A stretch of 64,000 bases of DNA from Erigeron canadensis (GCF_010389155.1 NC_057765.1:5580001-5644000); one strand, 5' to 3'. Shown: positions 21,938-35,022, numbered from the stretch's first letter. Numbers and translations are program-made. The notes: generated by a model not told the origin, from the letters alone.

Positions 21938-24900
21938 GTATTTTCTTTTACCACCCTTGATTTCATTCTTTGCAAATCTTGCTTCAACCTCCTGTACTTC
22001 CCGTTTATCCATAAGCATTCCCTCAAGTATTTTTCAACCTCAATATACGAAGCCTACAAAATTAAACACATTGAGTTAGTTCGACATAATATTTAACAAA
22101 GGATTAAACTTGCACATTATATTTAACAAATACTAGTTCGACATGATATAGTAATGGGAAATAACCATTAGCACGTATACTTTGTATGTTAGACAGTCGA
22201 AATGTTTATGCATGCTAATCAAGGATTTACTTGTTCACATGTAGCTTAGCTAGTTCTTTCGGCTCCGCTGCTTCTTCATCTTGTTCTTGGACTTTCTTAT
22301 TTCCTTTAAAGTGGGAATTTCTGATGCGATAATAGCAACTATCATCACAATCCCAATGAATATTAATAATCCGAGAAAACTTTGAACATCAAGACTTTGT
22401 GGAAGATCACTATTAGGTTGTGATTCATCAGGAGTGGATATTCCAAGATACTTTTTCTTCATATCTATCATAATATCACTTTCGGTGACATTGATGACTG
22501 CCTCGGAAAAGATTTTTAATAGAGGTGATTCATGGGCGAATGCCTGACATCGATATGTAACACATGAAGTTAGTTAAGGTTGTTATTTCATGATGGTGTG
22601 CGTAAGAGTGGAAATCAATTTAAAGTAAAATTATCTATCTAATCATTGTAGAAAAAAAAAATTTTTGTCCCTAAAGCCACTAAAAGTTGCCAAATGTGTA
22701 AATTAACTGCTCAATAACTTTCTTTTTGATAAAAGCCATTGAACTCATTTCTATCGAATTGACATGGTGTTTGTTTTAAATCTTAATTATCTTGATGAGA
22801 AAATATCCCAATGTAAAAAGTTATTAAGGTCGATCTATTTGTTTTAGGCTTTTTTTTAGAACGACAAAATATCATATTTTTATTCTTGGCTTACTCAAAT
22901 GCCTGAGATGAAACTGCTACTCTTTAGCCTGCATGTGATTTACTTTTGACTAAGCATGAATTCCTCTATTAAGTGTCATAAAACCACTACATATACCAGC
23001 CACATAGGTATAAACTGGAAATGGCGATTCCGCTTTGGCTTCATGTCATAGTCTAGATTTGACAATCTTGAGTATACTAAGTTTACAAATTATTATATTG
23101 ACCATACCAAAATTACAAACACTATTAAAGTGTAAGGCTAAACCCAAAAAATTCCAGATTATGAAAGTACTTAACATCATCTCTCAAAGCATAAAAAAAT
23201 GAGATAAAGATGAAAAAACTTTGAAAGAGATAAAAGAATGGACTTACAAATGCAATTCCGGATTCCTGATTAATAGGTCCATATTTCGTGTAGCCAGACC
23301 CATACTTGGAAAGGAAGAGATCAATGTAAGGGAGCTCATCATATACAACATTTACGCTATGATTGGATAGTGCAATTTTGTACTCTTTATAACCATTGAG
23401 CGATCGTAGCTTGTTTTGATTAATATTGTGTCGTTCAATAATAAGATCTTTAATAAATGACCCGTCTGGATATCCTACATTTTCAACGCTTGTAGGTAAT
23501 TTGGGACGCAATTGATTAAGTGTCAACCATGAGGATAAAGTGGCTGTAAAAACTTGAAATACTATGAATATCATACAAAACCACATAACTAGAACCACTT
23601 TCGAGCATTTGTTAAATATCTTTCCTGCAAAATGAATGAAAAAAATTAACTTTCTTAGTGCTTTCCAGTATGTCTCCTTAAATTCAAATGTATTGTTTAA
23701 GCAAGAACTAATATAATAAAAAACTATATTACCTAAACTAGAAGATGGTTACATGAATTTTACGCTAAATTGAAACAAAATTACACACTAATTAACCTTT
23801 GTGATTCCTTCAAATCAGGGGTTTAATGATATTCCAGTTGTGATACTTTTAAACATAAATACCGATTAACCTTTGATCGTCTTTAATATTTGGAACTTTA
23901 AGAATTTGGTATCTAGGGTTACGGGTGAAAAGGGAATGGGTGGAATACTCCCCACGTCTCTCTGCTCTTAATTATATTCCTAGCTATTATCTTCAAAAAG
24001 ATGGAAATCTATGGAAAAAATTATATAGATAAAGCAATTATTTGGAAAGATTTTATTTAAATTTAGTAACTATAAGATTGATAAAACTTTTGGAATCTAT
24101 GGAATAAGAACATTGAAAAGAAGCATTCAACTATTAATGTATCTTGATCTTAATATGAGTAGTACCTTCTTCGAAGAAGAATGTCGAAATAGGAAACCAC
24201 ATGATCATGATGAGGTGCCTATAGAACGGGCTAGCAAATTTAGGGTTCCCAGCTCGGTATTCTAAAATGGCAAGCGTGATTCCGAATAAGATAAACGCAC
24301 AAGCTAGTGTGATCCATAGTCTGTTGGTAAATGGTCTTAAGAAGGTCTTGAACGTTTGGTGTGATTCTTGTGTAGCATCCACCAGCATATAAACTTCAGA
24401 GCTTAGATAGGGAGGTGTAAATGAAACATATTGAGCTCTATTTCCCCGTATAGTGGAATCACCTCCTACGGCCTCGCAAGGCTATAACATATAAAACTAA
24501 TCATTAGATATTTGAGCTTATAAACTTCTATCATATCACATGGTGCTACAACAAAATCATTATTTTCCGCATTTATATATGCGGACAATGCAGTTCACCC
24601 TTTCAGGTATATAAAAAAAAACATCAATTGTGCATTTAAGAGCTATTTGGTTCATAGATCTCAATAATCTAAGGCTATGGTATATATTATATGTGAATTT
24701 AAACCGTTTTCTTACTCATACTTGGGTATTGGTTCTCTTAGAAAACCAAATGCACAAATTATCTACGGTGTTTCCTATCAACCGGCACATCGATTATGCT
24801 CATATAATTTGGACCAACCTTATCAAACTTATCAACAAGAAACGCAATTACACCAAATACATCCCTTATGCTCATTTTCTTTCCATCCTCATTAATCAAT

Positions 24901-25205
24901 ATCTTACTAACCAATCCACGTATCCACCAAATTAATCAATTACACTTGCAAATGAACCACTGTGATTCTAAGCACAATAAAAATATGGGCATTCATATCA
25001 CGCTAACTTCAATACTACTTAACCAACACAAATTCAATTCCACCAAAACGACTTCGATCGATCCACAGTGACCTTGCGCAATCGAGAATTGGTTACTTGT
25101 ATGGATCCTGAATAATCACAACCCCTTCCCCCACGAGCGCATAACATATCTAGTGAGAGGTCTCGTATGCAAGAGTCTAAACAAAAATCTACGTCAATTC
25201 ACACT

Positions 25206-25379
25206 AAAAGGGGAGATTGTTAAGAAATATTGATGTGTTGAATTGTAAGTTATGTAGATTCTAGAGGGATTATTATTTAAACCCAATTCTTGGGTTTGTA
25301 AATCCCAAAGATTGGCTGTGATGTAATCTTTGCAATCATTTATAAAAAAAATATTCTTTTTCCTGATATTCTATTTTCA
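25206..25379 (+). mobile_element. Truncated LTR retrotransposon end (polypurine tract plus short LTR) in GLR-A intron 2
   Basis: AAAAGGGGAGA (25206-25216) is followed by TGTTAAGAAATATTG, a usual start for short Ty1/copia LTRs. A TTTATAAA box lies at about 25339 and the LTR may end near 25379 (TTTTCA), giving about 160 bp. The 500 bp upstream is open on short stretches but carries no integrase or reverse transcriptase, so only the 3' tail of an element is left. Confidence 0.5.
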
Positions 25380-26392
25380 ATTCCTTAGACTATTAGGAAT
25401 GAGGCATTATTTGCCAATTGGACGCCGAAAAAATGATGTGAAACGCAGGCCACATCACCCCGTGAGGCATTCCGGCCAATAAAAAAGCCTCCCCCGCATC
25501 ATATATTAGACGCACGTCTAGTGTTTCTTTTTTGGAGCCAAACGGGTATTTCAAGGGGGTAACGGCTAGCAGTGATACAAATACATACATGTATACATAC
25601 CTGATAATGCTCCAACGAGATAAATAGAAGAAGACGAAGGAAATTAGACAATTGAGTAAATTGAATGTTTAGTGTTCACGTGATTCACTTATTACTTATA
25701 ACTAGTTATGTTCGTTGTTCTAGGAAATATAATGTTGTTTTTAAAAATCGTATACATAAGATACATTCGTTTCTTGATTAAACGTGTTTCTGAAAGTATA
25801 TTGTCGTGTACAAATATATGATATAATAAACATTTACGTTATCAAATCTATGAATAGTTGAAGAAAAAACCGAATGTTAATTATATATGAACTATATATG
25901 ACTAATTGAAAAAAGTGACAAAACAGGATAAACATATATGAAAACACATTAAAATTATAGTATTATATGTGAAATATAAAAAGAAATAAAAAGTACAATA
26001 TAAATCATTATAAAAATAAAAGACAAATAAACCCGAATACCATTATATATATATATATATATATTAGAAAAGAATAAACGAATTTTTTTACTGGAAACAA
26101 TAATATTTATTGAAAAAGGAGAAAGTCAAAGCCATTACACCCGTCTTATGGTATCTGCCCAACCTTCAATCTGCCTAAGGGGTGGTGTAGCCGGCGGCAT
26201 GCCAACTTCATTGGCTGATGTTGACACCCACCCTACCTTATCCCCTTAAGCCTAATGAGAGTTTAAAAAGTGATTTTGGTTGAGTTAATTAAGTATAAGA
26301 GAGATAAATCAGTTTTTTTAATTAATAGTGTTAGTGAGTTGAGTTTTGAATGAGAATGATCTTAAGATATCAAGTTTGAAAAATCTCAACTC

Positions 26393-26690
26393 TTAGGGCG
26401 CAATTTGTTCACAGATTCTGATGGAATCTGTTGGAATTGAAATTGAATTCCATTCCATAATATGTTTGGTTGTCAAAAGAGGATGGAATTTTATTCCATT
26501 GGAATGTAAACATTACAACAATTGACAAAATCTCCATTCCTTGGGGTTATTGGATGAAATTTGATTTTTTCATTCTCTTAAATTTTAAGAAAACAAAAAA
26601 CATTATATCAAATTCCATTTCTTCGGAATCTAATTCTGATGACAAACTTCATTCCTTACAAAAACATTTTGTGAACCAAACGCGCTCTTA
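26393..26690. mobile_element. Tourist-like MITE with TTA duplication
   Basis: The element 26396-26687 is flanked by TTA on both sides. The ends GGGCGCAATTTGTTCAC and, read from the other strand, GAGCGCGTTTGGTTCAC are inverted copies. The TTA duplication and 5'-G-rich ends fit the PIF/Harbinger superfamily. It lies in GLR-A intron 2. The internal part contains GGAAT/ATTCC repeats. Confidence 0.7.
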
Positions 26691-27659
26691 GATTATTCAT
26701 TACCGAGGGTAATGATCCAAAGACAATCATTGAATTTTCCAACTTAAGTACTTGAGGGATCTAATCCCACATAAATACCCATTTAAATTTGTTTATAATA
26801 TTTTGTTGTTATGTCCTTTTATACCATTTTACCCTTTTAAGCTCCAATTTAACTACTTTGTTTAACCCATCTAAGATAATATAAGTTTCAATTACCTACT
26901 ATATGCTCGAGCTTTTAATTAGTTTTATGAAACATATCCTTAGTTAACAAGAATAATCTTATGTTATGTTGGTTTGTGTGAGTTTGCACGTTTGCTTGTA
27001 CACATATTAGACCATCTCTAATGATTTAAAATAAACAAATCATTGAAAATCCTTATAAATTGTTAGATATCCAATATCCTTACCACTAAAATAAATTCTT
27101 AACCAAAGATTTTTATGAAGAATTCCTTAGCCAGGAATGTGATCCTTAGAAATCCTTACCCTTTTTTCTTTTGTATATGAATTATACGTGGTGATGTGAA
27201 AAATATAAATATGTTTGTATGAATGTAGGTAAAATAAAGAATTTAAAAATTTATAAGGATATGACATCAAAAGATGGTGTGACGTACATCTAAAGATTAC
27301 AAAGGATGTACCTACGATTAGAAATAGTCTAAGAGAATTATACCTTGTCTTTGATATGCTTTAGAAGATCATTATAGGTGCCATTCATCTGCCCTTTGTC
27401 ATTGGTAAAGGGTTCGAAAATAGTTTGGATATTGAAGGGTAATTTCTGCAGTGCATAACAAAATATCGCTATCGAGAATCCTCCTTCGACTTCATTATCA
27501 TCATTGACGTTAACAAACTCGCTCCAACCTGTCCTTTTTGGAACCCACACAACTAATGTTTCACATGGGCTTTTCCCTCGCTTTGTAATGTTCCAGTTTG
27601 GCCCTATGATATCTTCAATATGCAATCATATATCAACACTTATTATAGTTAGTATTGAA

Positions 27660-28170
27660 CTAGAAATAAACACCCGCGCGTTGCCGCGGAGCTTTTATAG
27701 TAACGTCGTGGACAATGATTCATTAAGCTTAAACACGTTGCCGCAAATCGATTATATTATACACACCTGGCGGCGAAACTCAAGTAGATTATCTTTTAAG
27801 ATGACAATGTTTTGGTACAAATTTAATAAAGTCACCAACAAACATTTGTTTGACATTGTAACAATAAAACATTTTATTGATAGGCTAAAATGTAAAAGAT
27901 AAAAACTTTAGGAGGTTAAAAGGTAAAGACGTAAAAGTTGATGGGCTAAACTGTAAAAGGAAAAAAAATTGGGGGTTAAAAAGTAAAAAGAAAACTTTAG
28001 GAAGTTAAAATGTAAAGTAGTAAAAGGTGATGGGCTTATAAATGGGGGTTAAAAAGTAAAGAGAAAACTTTAGGGAGTTAAAATGTAAAATAGTAAAAGG
28101 TGATGGGCTTAAATGTAAAAGGTAAAATCTTTAGGGGGTTAAAAGGTAAAGAGTTCACAGTTGCATGCAT
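27660..28170 (-). mobile_element. Helitron 3' end and body in GLR-A intron 1
   Basis: On the minus strand the sequence CCGCGGCAACGCGCGG forms a GC-rich hairpin, followed 12 bases later by CTAG (plus-strand 27660-27663) and then T. This is the standard Helitron 3' terminus and insertion site. The body at 27870-28160 is built of about 75-90 bp repeats with the core TAAAAGGTGATGGGCT. The 5' end (TC) is not located. The end lies only about 22 bp from exon 2 of GLR-A, inside its splice-acceptor region. Confidence 0.65.
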
Positions 28171-28472
28171 ATATAGTTGTACCATGTGCATAGAAACTTG
28201 TAAAAAACTAGTTGGTTTTTAGTATATATATAAATACGTAATAAAAGAATTAAAGAAAGGGTTTTCGTTAAGGTGCATTAATTAGTTGTACACTTATCAT
28301 AAAATTCAGGGGTGGACTTTTAATATGAAAATGTACAATCTTTTTATGCACGTTATGTAAAGCTCTAAGGGTTTTGTTTATCATTTTCCTTAAAGAAATA
28401 GTAACAGAGGAAAATCTCAATCAGTTGGTCTCAATTGAACAATTATATAGCTTTCAATATTTCTAAATTAAT

Positions 28473-28701
28473 TAAGAGGGTGTTTAGGATTGTTTTTTAA
28501 AGTAATTATCTGATTATTACGTTTGTAAAACGCAAATAATCATAAAAATATTTTGTATAAAAAAGTGATTATTTGCTATAAAAACGCAGTTTTAGATAAA
28601 CATGTAGATGCTTGCTTTTTCAAAACGTAATTTTAAAAACGCATAATCTATTTTTAAAACGCAAAATTTGTTTTGCAATCACATTACCAAACACCCCCTA
28701 A
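28473..28701. mobile_element. Tourist-like MITE with TAA duplication
   Basis: The element 28476-28698 is bounded by TAA at 28473-28475 and 28699-28701. Its ends are GAGGGTGTTTAGGATTG and, on the other strand, GGGGGTGTTTGGTAATG. Internally AAAACGCA motifs are repeated in both directions. This is a PIF/Harbinger-type non-autonomous element within GLR-A intron 1. Confidence 0.75.
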
Positions 28702-28709
28702 ATCAGCAC

Positions 28710-29015
28710 ATGTCATTATTGAAAAACGGGTAAATCGGCGGGAATCCCTTAGTCCTGTGTACCAAATTTGATACCAACACTATCCCGTTAGTTCTATTAG
28801 GTGAAGAAATCCACCACATATGATCGGGTTTTTTGGACCAAGGCCATTATTGATTAGCACCTCTGAGGACCCACCATAAAACAGGCAGGTAACCAACTTC
28901 TTAAAGAAAACTTGGTTAATAAATCCACCGCCACAAATGTGGGAAGTAGGATGTGATCTCAGGTGTATCCTCCCAAGGTCAAAAACTTTACCAATGAGTC
29001 ACTTACATATCATTA
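28710..29015 (-). mobile_element. tRNA-derived SINE
   Basis: Read on the minus strand, an A-box-like GTGACTCATTGGTAAAG (plus-strand 29004-28985 region) is followed about 35 bp later by a B-box-like GAGATCACATCC (28961-28949). This is the internal RNA polymerase III promoter layout of tRNA-derived SINEs, with a poorly conserved B box. The body continues toward 28710. No target duplication was resolved. Confidence 0.55.
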
Positions 29016-29404
29016 TTGCATTTACAATTTTGTTTTTTTTGTTTTCTATCTTCAATTTATAATTTTTAATATTTTTAAAAATAACATATATAAAAAGTTC
29101 CAATAATTTACGCTTTTAGCTTTTATGCCATTGATGGATAATAAAGAAGTTGTAAAAAAAAATCCCTTAAGAAGTAGAGTTCAAATCATGACAATGTATG
29201 TATTATGGAGTATGTAGTTCTTTTGTTAAAAAAAAAAGAAATTAACTAATTAACACAATCTATCGTACAAAGATAATTAAATACAAAATATAAATATAAA
29301 TAGATCGATAAGTTATCAAAATCGACAATGTTATCAATTTCTTTAATAAGTTTATTATTAACTGAATATCTACCGTAGTTTGCAAAAAATAAACATATAC
29401 TAAG

Positions 29405-29480
29405 TTAGATAAAGTGGTCTGTTCATAATATTATAAGTTAGAGGTCACGTGTTCTAATCTTGTCTTTGTGTTTTTAATTT
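29405..29480 (+). mobile_element. SINE head fragment
   Basis: AAAGTGGTCTGTTC (A-box-like) and AGAGGTCACGTGTTCTAATC (B-box-like) occur with tRNA-like spacing. A repeat block follows directly. It is probably the 5' head of a tRNA-derived SINE. Confidence 0.45.
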
Positions 29481-29765
29481 ACTAGTTAAAATTGATAAAA
29501 ACTTAAATGACAGCAAATGAAGTGACACAAAAATTAAAAGATATAGATAGTCTTTGTGTTTTTAACTTACTAGTTAAAATTGATAAAAACTTAATGATGA
29601 CATTAAAAACTTAAATGATGACATGGCAAATGAAGTGACACAAAAGTTAAAAGATATAGATTTAATTGTCAATATATTTTAAAAAACTAATTGATAAAAA
29701 CTGACATGGCAAATGAAGTGTCACAAACACTAAAAGATATAGATTTAATTGTCAATATATTTTTA
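29462..29765. repeat. Imperfect tandem repeats of about 85-110 bp
   Basis: Three successive units share AAATGAAGTGACACAAA, AAAAGATATAGAT and TTGATAAAAACTTAA. The second and third also share TTTAATTGTCAATATATTTT. The block lies between a SINE head and a Stowaway element. Confidence 0.65.
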
Positions 29766-29852
29766 AAAACTACCAAATTTACCACAAAATGACACATAAG
29801 CGAAAGGCTGAATTGACAAGCAAACAAAATAACTATTTTAACCTTAATTTAT

Positions 29853-30110
29853 TACTCCCTCCGTCCTATTTTAAATGTCATAATTTGACTTTTCAGGTCT
29901 TTTTTCTCAAATTTTGACCGTAAATATCTTTGTTTGTGTTATATATTAGTTGATGTAATTTATATCAATGAAAATATGTTTAAAACTCAATCCATCCATA
30001 TAGTTTTTATCAAGTGTTATAAAATACAAACAAAAATATTTACGGTCAAAATTGAAAGCAGAAGACTTGACAAGTTAAATTTGAATAATTAAAATGGGAC
30101 GGAGGAAATA
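29853..30110. mobile_element. Stowaway MITE (Tc1/mariner)
   Basis: The left end CTCCCTCCGTCCTATTTTAA at 29855 is the classic Stowaway terminus, preceded by TA. The right end TTAAAATGGGACGGAG ends near 30108 and is followed by TA. Internal arms are also complementary (ATTTTGACCGTAAATAT and ATATTTACGGTCAAAAT). Length is about 254 bp. It lies in GLR-A intron 1. Confidence 0.85.
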
Positions 30111-30652
30111 TCATTTAGTTATATCATGAAATACAATATTAATTAGATCTTTGACAAATATTTTTATGATACATATACATCAATACTAGGCTATTATCTT
30201 GGGACAATATACATAAATTGTATAAAGTTTTAGGTATGAAAATGATAATAACAACATTAGGAGTTGTAACATACAACTTACTACATGCTTAAAATTTTAT
30301 ACATTATATATATTAAAAACTACCTTATGAATTTTCTAACACCAAAATATAAATTTAGTAATGTATCAAATTAGTTTTTATATAACAACTAACAAAACCC
30401 TTAAATCCATAGCTACGATTTTCTTTTCTCAACCTTAAAAATCAATAACTAAGATTGGTTCTCACATTCCTTAAAAAATTGGGGTTCTCAAAGTTACTCA
30501 CCTGCACAAACATCTGCACGACCGTTGATATTAACTCGTTCTTGGATAGAGCGTCTTCTATGGCTGAATTTATATGGGGTGGAGGCCTTTACAAACACAC
30601 AAAGAAAGAAAACAAAGAACACCAGGAGATAGAAACGACCTTGGTACTTCAT

Positions 30653-31520
30653 TGTTAACATCTGCAAGAATATCCTTATTGAGAATGAGTGGGATATACA
30701 AGGCGAAATAGGTTGACTTGGTACAAAGTGATTGTATAACTTTCAAGCGAGATATTTCCTTGAGGTTTCCCCAATGTTAGATATTTGAATTTTTCAAATT
30801 AAAAGAAAATTATACGGATGTTCCCTATGGTTTAATCTAATATTACTATTTTGTCCATAATGTTTAAAAATCGTACCGAACGTTTATAAGTTATGCATTT
30901 TCCACTCGAACCGTCCCTCACCCAAAAATCCCTTTACAACACATAGGGATGAAAGTGCATACGGCTCGAGGGGAAAAGCCTATCTTGAGAACAGTCAGAG
31001 TGAAAGATAGATGAGGGGCGATCCTAGCTAGTAAAAAAGTGCATACTTTTGGGAGGTTTGGTGTAGTTTGCTAACAGTAGGACGAAACTATTAATATTGA
31101 ACAAACCACGTACAGAGGCTATCTGCGTAATTTGCTCTTAGCTAGATAGTTAGATTACTATGAGATATTTCCTATAAATTTCCACAACGTTGACATTTGA
31201 AATGCGAAAATTAATATATCTTTTATATCTTAACTTCTGTCTAGTTTTGTCACTTAATTTTCTAAGCCGTCCAGGAAAAATCAATATTTTCAAAATTGTC
31301 TTGAAGCAAATGTCATGTTTGGATTGGTGGCAAATACTTCCGGATTGTGATGTCTGGCGTCGTAACTAAGAAGCCAGAACATACAAAGCAAGCAATAAAG
31401 AAATAATAAGGAATGATTCCATGGTGATATCAAGTTATCAACTCTGTCGTTGTTATCATATTTGTCAAACTCATATAAGTCACAAGTCAAGTCTAACAAA
31501 ATGAAAATGAAGCGATTCAC
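30653..31520 (-). promoter_or_regulatory. Upstream region of GLR-A with family-conserved blocks
   Basis: The block AATAGGTTGACTTGGTAC at about 30707 recurs upstream of copy B (AATAGGTTGATTGGGTAC, 44789) and at the orphan site (AATAGATTGACTTGGTAC, 52535). The block GAGATATTTCC occurs at 30749 and again at 31162 here, at 44950 in B and at 52736 in the orphan. The 31150-31400 part also matches the orphan at 52730-52930. A repeat-like stretch (30790-31000, TTCCCTATGGTTTAAT) seems to have inserted between the two halves. Whether the blocks are control sites or just untranslated or ancestral gene sequence is not decided. Confidence 0.5.
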
Positions 31521-31950
31521 CTAACACTCGACTTTGCTCCAGACTCGTCCGATTCAGTGTGAATCCGACTCAGTGGGTCGCATTCCGACTCGCAAATTAA
31601 AAATTTATTTCTTTTCATTTTTAAACATAATTTTTTATATGCCTATAAATTTAATTTTATGTCAATAGTATCGTTTTATTTTTAACTTAATATATAATTA
31701 CTATATAATGTTTGTACCATAAAAATTTAGAAGTTGTCATGAAAATATATGTTATCTGATATTTAGACTCTTAAGATTTGATTTTGAGTGACGAGTCAAA
31801 AAAAAAGTATTCAAATCGAGTCGAGGACTATGAGTCGATAGCTATAGTCGTCGTTAACTATGGTTGTTATCGATGTAAATAGCATAAACCATCATTTGAT
31901 CCTCTCTGCTTATGTATTTCGAAATCACCTAACTTCTTCCCTGATGAAAT

Positions 31951-33125
31951 CACTACAAGAAAATTGAGCAAATATAACAAAGAAAAAATGTCACAAATGG
32001 TCCCTGTGGTTTGTCATATTCGCATTTTGTCCATTCTGTTTTTTTTTCGTTGCAAACGGTCCTTGTATTTTCTTTTTTCATTGTCAGGAGTCCCTGACAC
32101 TAACTTCTGTTAATTTAAACCGTTATCGAAGGGCATTTTTGTCTTTTTATATATATAACACCTTACCCTTATCTTCTTCTTCCTTCGTCTAACAGCCATC
32201 AACAACAATTGAATAAACGTAATCAACCAAGCAATAATAGTAAATTTCTATTTATAAAAATTCTATAAATAATCATAAAATCAAAATCACCAACATGTTG
32301 TTAGTTGGGTTCATGCCCCCACCGAAGCAAAAATAAAAATAAACTATTGGAGGTATATTTGTTTTTGGTGTTGCACAGCTCAAACGAAAATATAGAGGAA
32401 ATAATGAATATGTACACACGCGCACATACCATGAAAACCACCACCGAGTTTATCACTCTTCACAAACAATCCATCGCCGCCATCATGTCTACCAACACTA
32501 CCCACCACCACGACCTCTACCTCTTCATTCTCCTATCCTATTTTCCTTAGCCACAAGTGAGATCAAAAACCCCCCAAAGTTTATTCACTATATACTAATA
32601 CTATATGATCACATATTTGATTTCTTAATGTTTTGATCTAGACTTGAGTTTGTTGTTATTGTTGTTGAAAAATAATTCTTGATTTGATTTAATTTGAGTT
32701 TTATTTTTGGAGGTTGTGAGGATAAATTTTGTGGGTTTTTTTAGATTGCAGGGATAGATTTGATTGGGTTTCTTTGATTTCAATTTTAATGAGTTTGTTG
32801 CCAGCTAGTGTATGATTGTGGGGATAGATTTGTATGCATGTATATAAGTGAGCATAGAGAGATATAGATACATATGCTATGTATATATTTATAAATTGAT
32901 TATTGATTATTATTACAAATAGTCCCTACAATTGGTAAATAGACGATTATGCCCTCAAGTTATATGCACGTGATGAGTTTAAACGTTCAAAACTAACAGA
33001 AGTTAGTGTTAGGGACTGTTGGCAATGAAAATAGAAAATACAAGGATCATTTGCAATGGAAAAAAAACACAGGGGGTAAAATGCGAATATAACAAACTAC
33101 AGGGACTATTTGTGACATGTTTTTA
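31951..33125. mobile_element. Long inverted-repeat element (about 150-bp arms) next to a CACTA-like end
   Basis: The left arm begins TGTCACAAATGGTCCCTGTG at 31989. The right arm, read on the minus strand from about 33119, begins TGTCACAAATAGTCCCTGTA. The arms keep matching for roughly 150 bp (TTTGTNATATTCGCATTTT, CCTTGTATTTTC, CACTAACTTCTGTTA). Length is about 1.13 kb. The interior has no recognised gene; the small open frame at 32305-32550 is low complexity. CACTACAAGAAAATT at 31951 is a CACTA-type terminus without a visible partner. Confidence 0.65.
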
Positions 33126-33479
33126 GGGAGGACATAACGTCCTTGCTAAAAACCTCCAAAAGACAAAAAATCTAGTATGTATTGAATTTTTAGTTTGACC
33201 AACTCTTTTACGAGGACCGTCCTCGCTAGATGTAAATTTTATTAAAGTGTCAACCATCCAATAACATAGATATTTTGACCATATAAGCTGTTACGTATAA
33301 GTTATTGATTTGACACGTATAAGTTATTGATTTGTAAATCCCGGTTACATCCAATAAACAAGATTTGAAAGCTCATTACATTACATAGACAAAAAATATC
33401 TATATTTGACCAACTCTTTTACTTGACAAATCTATGTAAATTTTTAGTTTGACCAACTTTCAAAACTTTATATTGATCC

Positions 33480-33545
33480 ATACTCCATAAACTAACATAA
33501 TGTAACTAATTATGATTATTTAAGTGTTTAACAACACACCGATCC
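33480..33545. repeat. Half copy of the 36.2-36.6 kb foldback arm
   Basis: CCATAAACTAACATAATGTA and TTATTTAAGTGTTTAACAAC match the arms of the foldback element at 36230-36585. Only one arm is found here. Confidence 0.55.
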
Positions 33546-33713
33546 TCTAACATTTGTGAATTTTGACCTATTTGACTATGTTTGACTTTTGTTGACTATG
33601 TGATTAATTGTAACACTCGTGGTGTTGGACCCATTGACTTTCGTTATTTATTTATGTAACATTTGCTTTCCTTTTCGAATTCATCTTTCATGTGTATAAC
33701 TCGTGTTATTAAT

Positions 33714-34015
33714 AGTAGTCTAAAGTTGACAAAAATGGACATAATAAGGCTACATATTTGGGGTAATAGTCTATAAGTGACGAAAGTGAGAAATGGACAG
33801 AATAAGAGTACATACCTAGAGTAGTAGTCTAAAAACGAAGAAAGTGGGGAAATAGACAGAAATAGACTACTTACATGGGTAATAGTCTAAAACAGTCAAA
33901 AAAGAAAAAGTGGACAAAAAGAGACTACTTACCTAGTGTAATAGTCTAAAAGTGTTAGAATCGAAAATAGACTCGTTGGAGACAAAAAGAGATTATTTAC
34001 ATAAGGTAATAGTGT
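33714..34015. repeat. Tandem repeats of about 55-65 bp, five units
   Basis: Units start TAATAGTCTAAAAGTG or close variants at about 33714, 33766, 33822, 33880 and 33940. Each continues with GGACA(G)AA(A)TA(A)GACTACTTAC-like sequence. Confidence 0.65.
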
Positions 34016-35022
34016 AGCATTTGTCATTTTGACCCGCTTACTTATCGTGATTATGTTGTTAGACTTGGATGAATTTATGTCCCGAAAATGAATATTTTAT
34101 GAATTTAGGACGTGTTTTATGCTAGTTGACGTTTTATTACGGTGTTAAGTCGGTAAATGACGTAAAGTGACGTTTAAATCAACTAGAATTGTAATCGGGT
34201 GATCCATGGGTCAACCCATGACCCATGAACCATCACATTTGACCCAACCCTATCCAAACCCCACCCAATCCAACTCTTCCCTCATCTCATCCACTCCTTT
34301 CATTTCATCCCTCTCTCTCACACATTGAATGCAAGACCCAACATACTATCTCACTCTCTCTCTAACAAGTCATCATCAATAAATGTTATTCAAGCTAGAT
34401 TAGTCTTAATTTCATCATCATTATCATCATTTAATCATTATACCAAGTATTTGAAGGTCAAAGTCCAACAAATCCTTCCATATAGCTCAAATTCGGGTTT
34501 GACTCTTTGAAGGTAACTTTGGTAAGTAAAACTCATCTCAAATCCACCATTTTATGTTTATAATCATGTTTCAAGTCTAACCTAAACAACCCTTAGTCAA
34601 TTTTCGGTTTAAAAGCTTAACAGGTCGATTTTAAGGTTTACAACTTGGATAATTTAGGTCAAAATCGGATTTGAGGCGTAATTGAAGTTATGGAATGATT
34701 TTAAAGTATGGGTTAGTTTCATATACATTACTTATGTCAAATTATGCTTAAAACATGTCTTAACACTCTTCAAATCGATTTCTTGGTCGAATTAGGGTTT
34801 TGTGAGGTCAAAATGGGTCAAGAATGATTCTTGAGTTTAAAGTGATCTTATGGAACGAAATTATGAAAGGGGTTATGTTTGTTATGTTCAATCATGTTGA
34901 TTATATGTCGAATTGAGTCTTGAATCTCACAAAATAGGATTTCAAGTGTCAAATTAAGGTTTGGATGTTCTTGGTCAATTTTAACTTTTTAGTCAAACCA
35001 TTCATGTTGTTGTATGTAAGAA

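Larger units (their letters stand above)
22250..30652 (-). pseudogene. GLR: Glutamate receptor-like channel GLR copy A, five exons, no amino-terminal domain
   Basis: GLRs are ligand-gated cation channels of plant membranes. Exons on the minus strand: 30652-30502 (signal peptide YLLVFFVFFLCVFVKAS, then RRRSIQERVN), 27638-27344 (ligand-binding S1: VVWVPKRTGWSEFVNV, GGFSIAIFCYALQKLPFNI), 24481-24166 (RGNRAQYVSFTPPY, first membrane helix and pore, LAILEYRAGNPKF), 23624-23248 (VFTATLSSWLTLNQLRP, S2 with VGYPDGSFIKDLI and GPINQESGIAF) and 22543-22250 (last helix and basic tail, TAG). All junctions are GT-AG. About 480 residues would result against roughly 900 in full GLRs; the amino-terminal LIVBP-like domain is absent. 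Exon 1 ends in phase 1, and exon 2 lacks 4 bp relative to copy B (near 27612), so splicing as drawn shifts frame and meets a stop. Either it is a pseudogene or translation starts elsewhere. Introns 1 and 2 are 2.9 kb each and full of transposons. Confidence 0.85.

Noticed and set aside
24630..25071. Three overlapping plus-strand open frames rich in Asn, His and Gln
   Set aside because: Composition reflects AT- and CA-rich DNA upstream of a truncated LTR; no motif and no splice context.
25393..25590. 65-residue minus-strand frame in a GC-richer patch
   Set aside because: No recognisable motif; the patch looks like a repeat next to an LTR end.
32305..32550. 81-residue open frame with His/Thr-rich sequence
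   Set aside because: It is inside a long inverted-repeat element and has low complexity.
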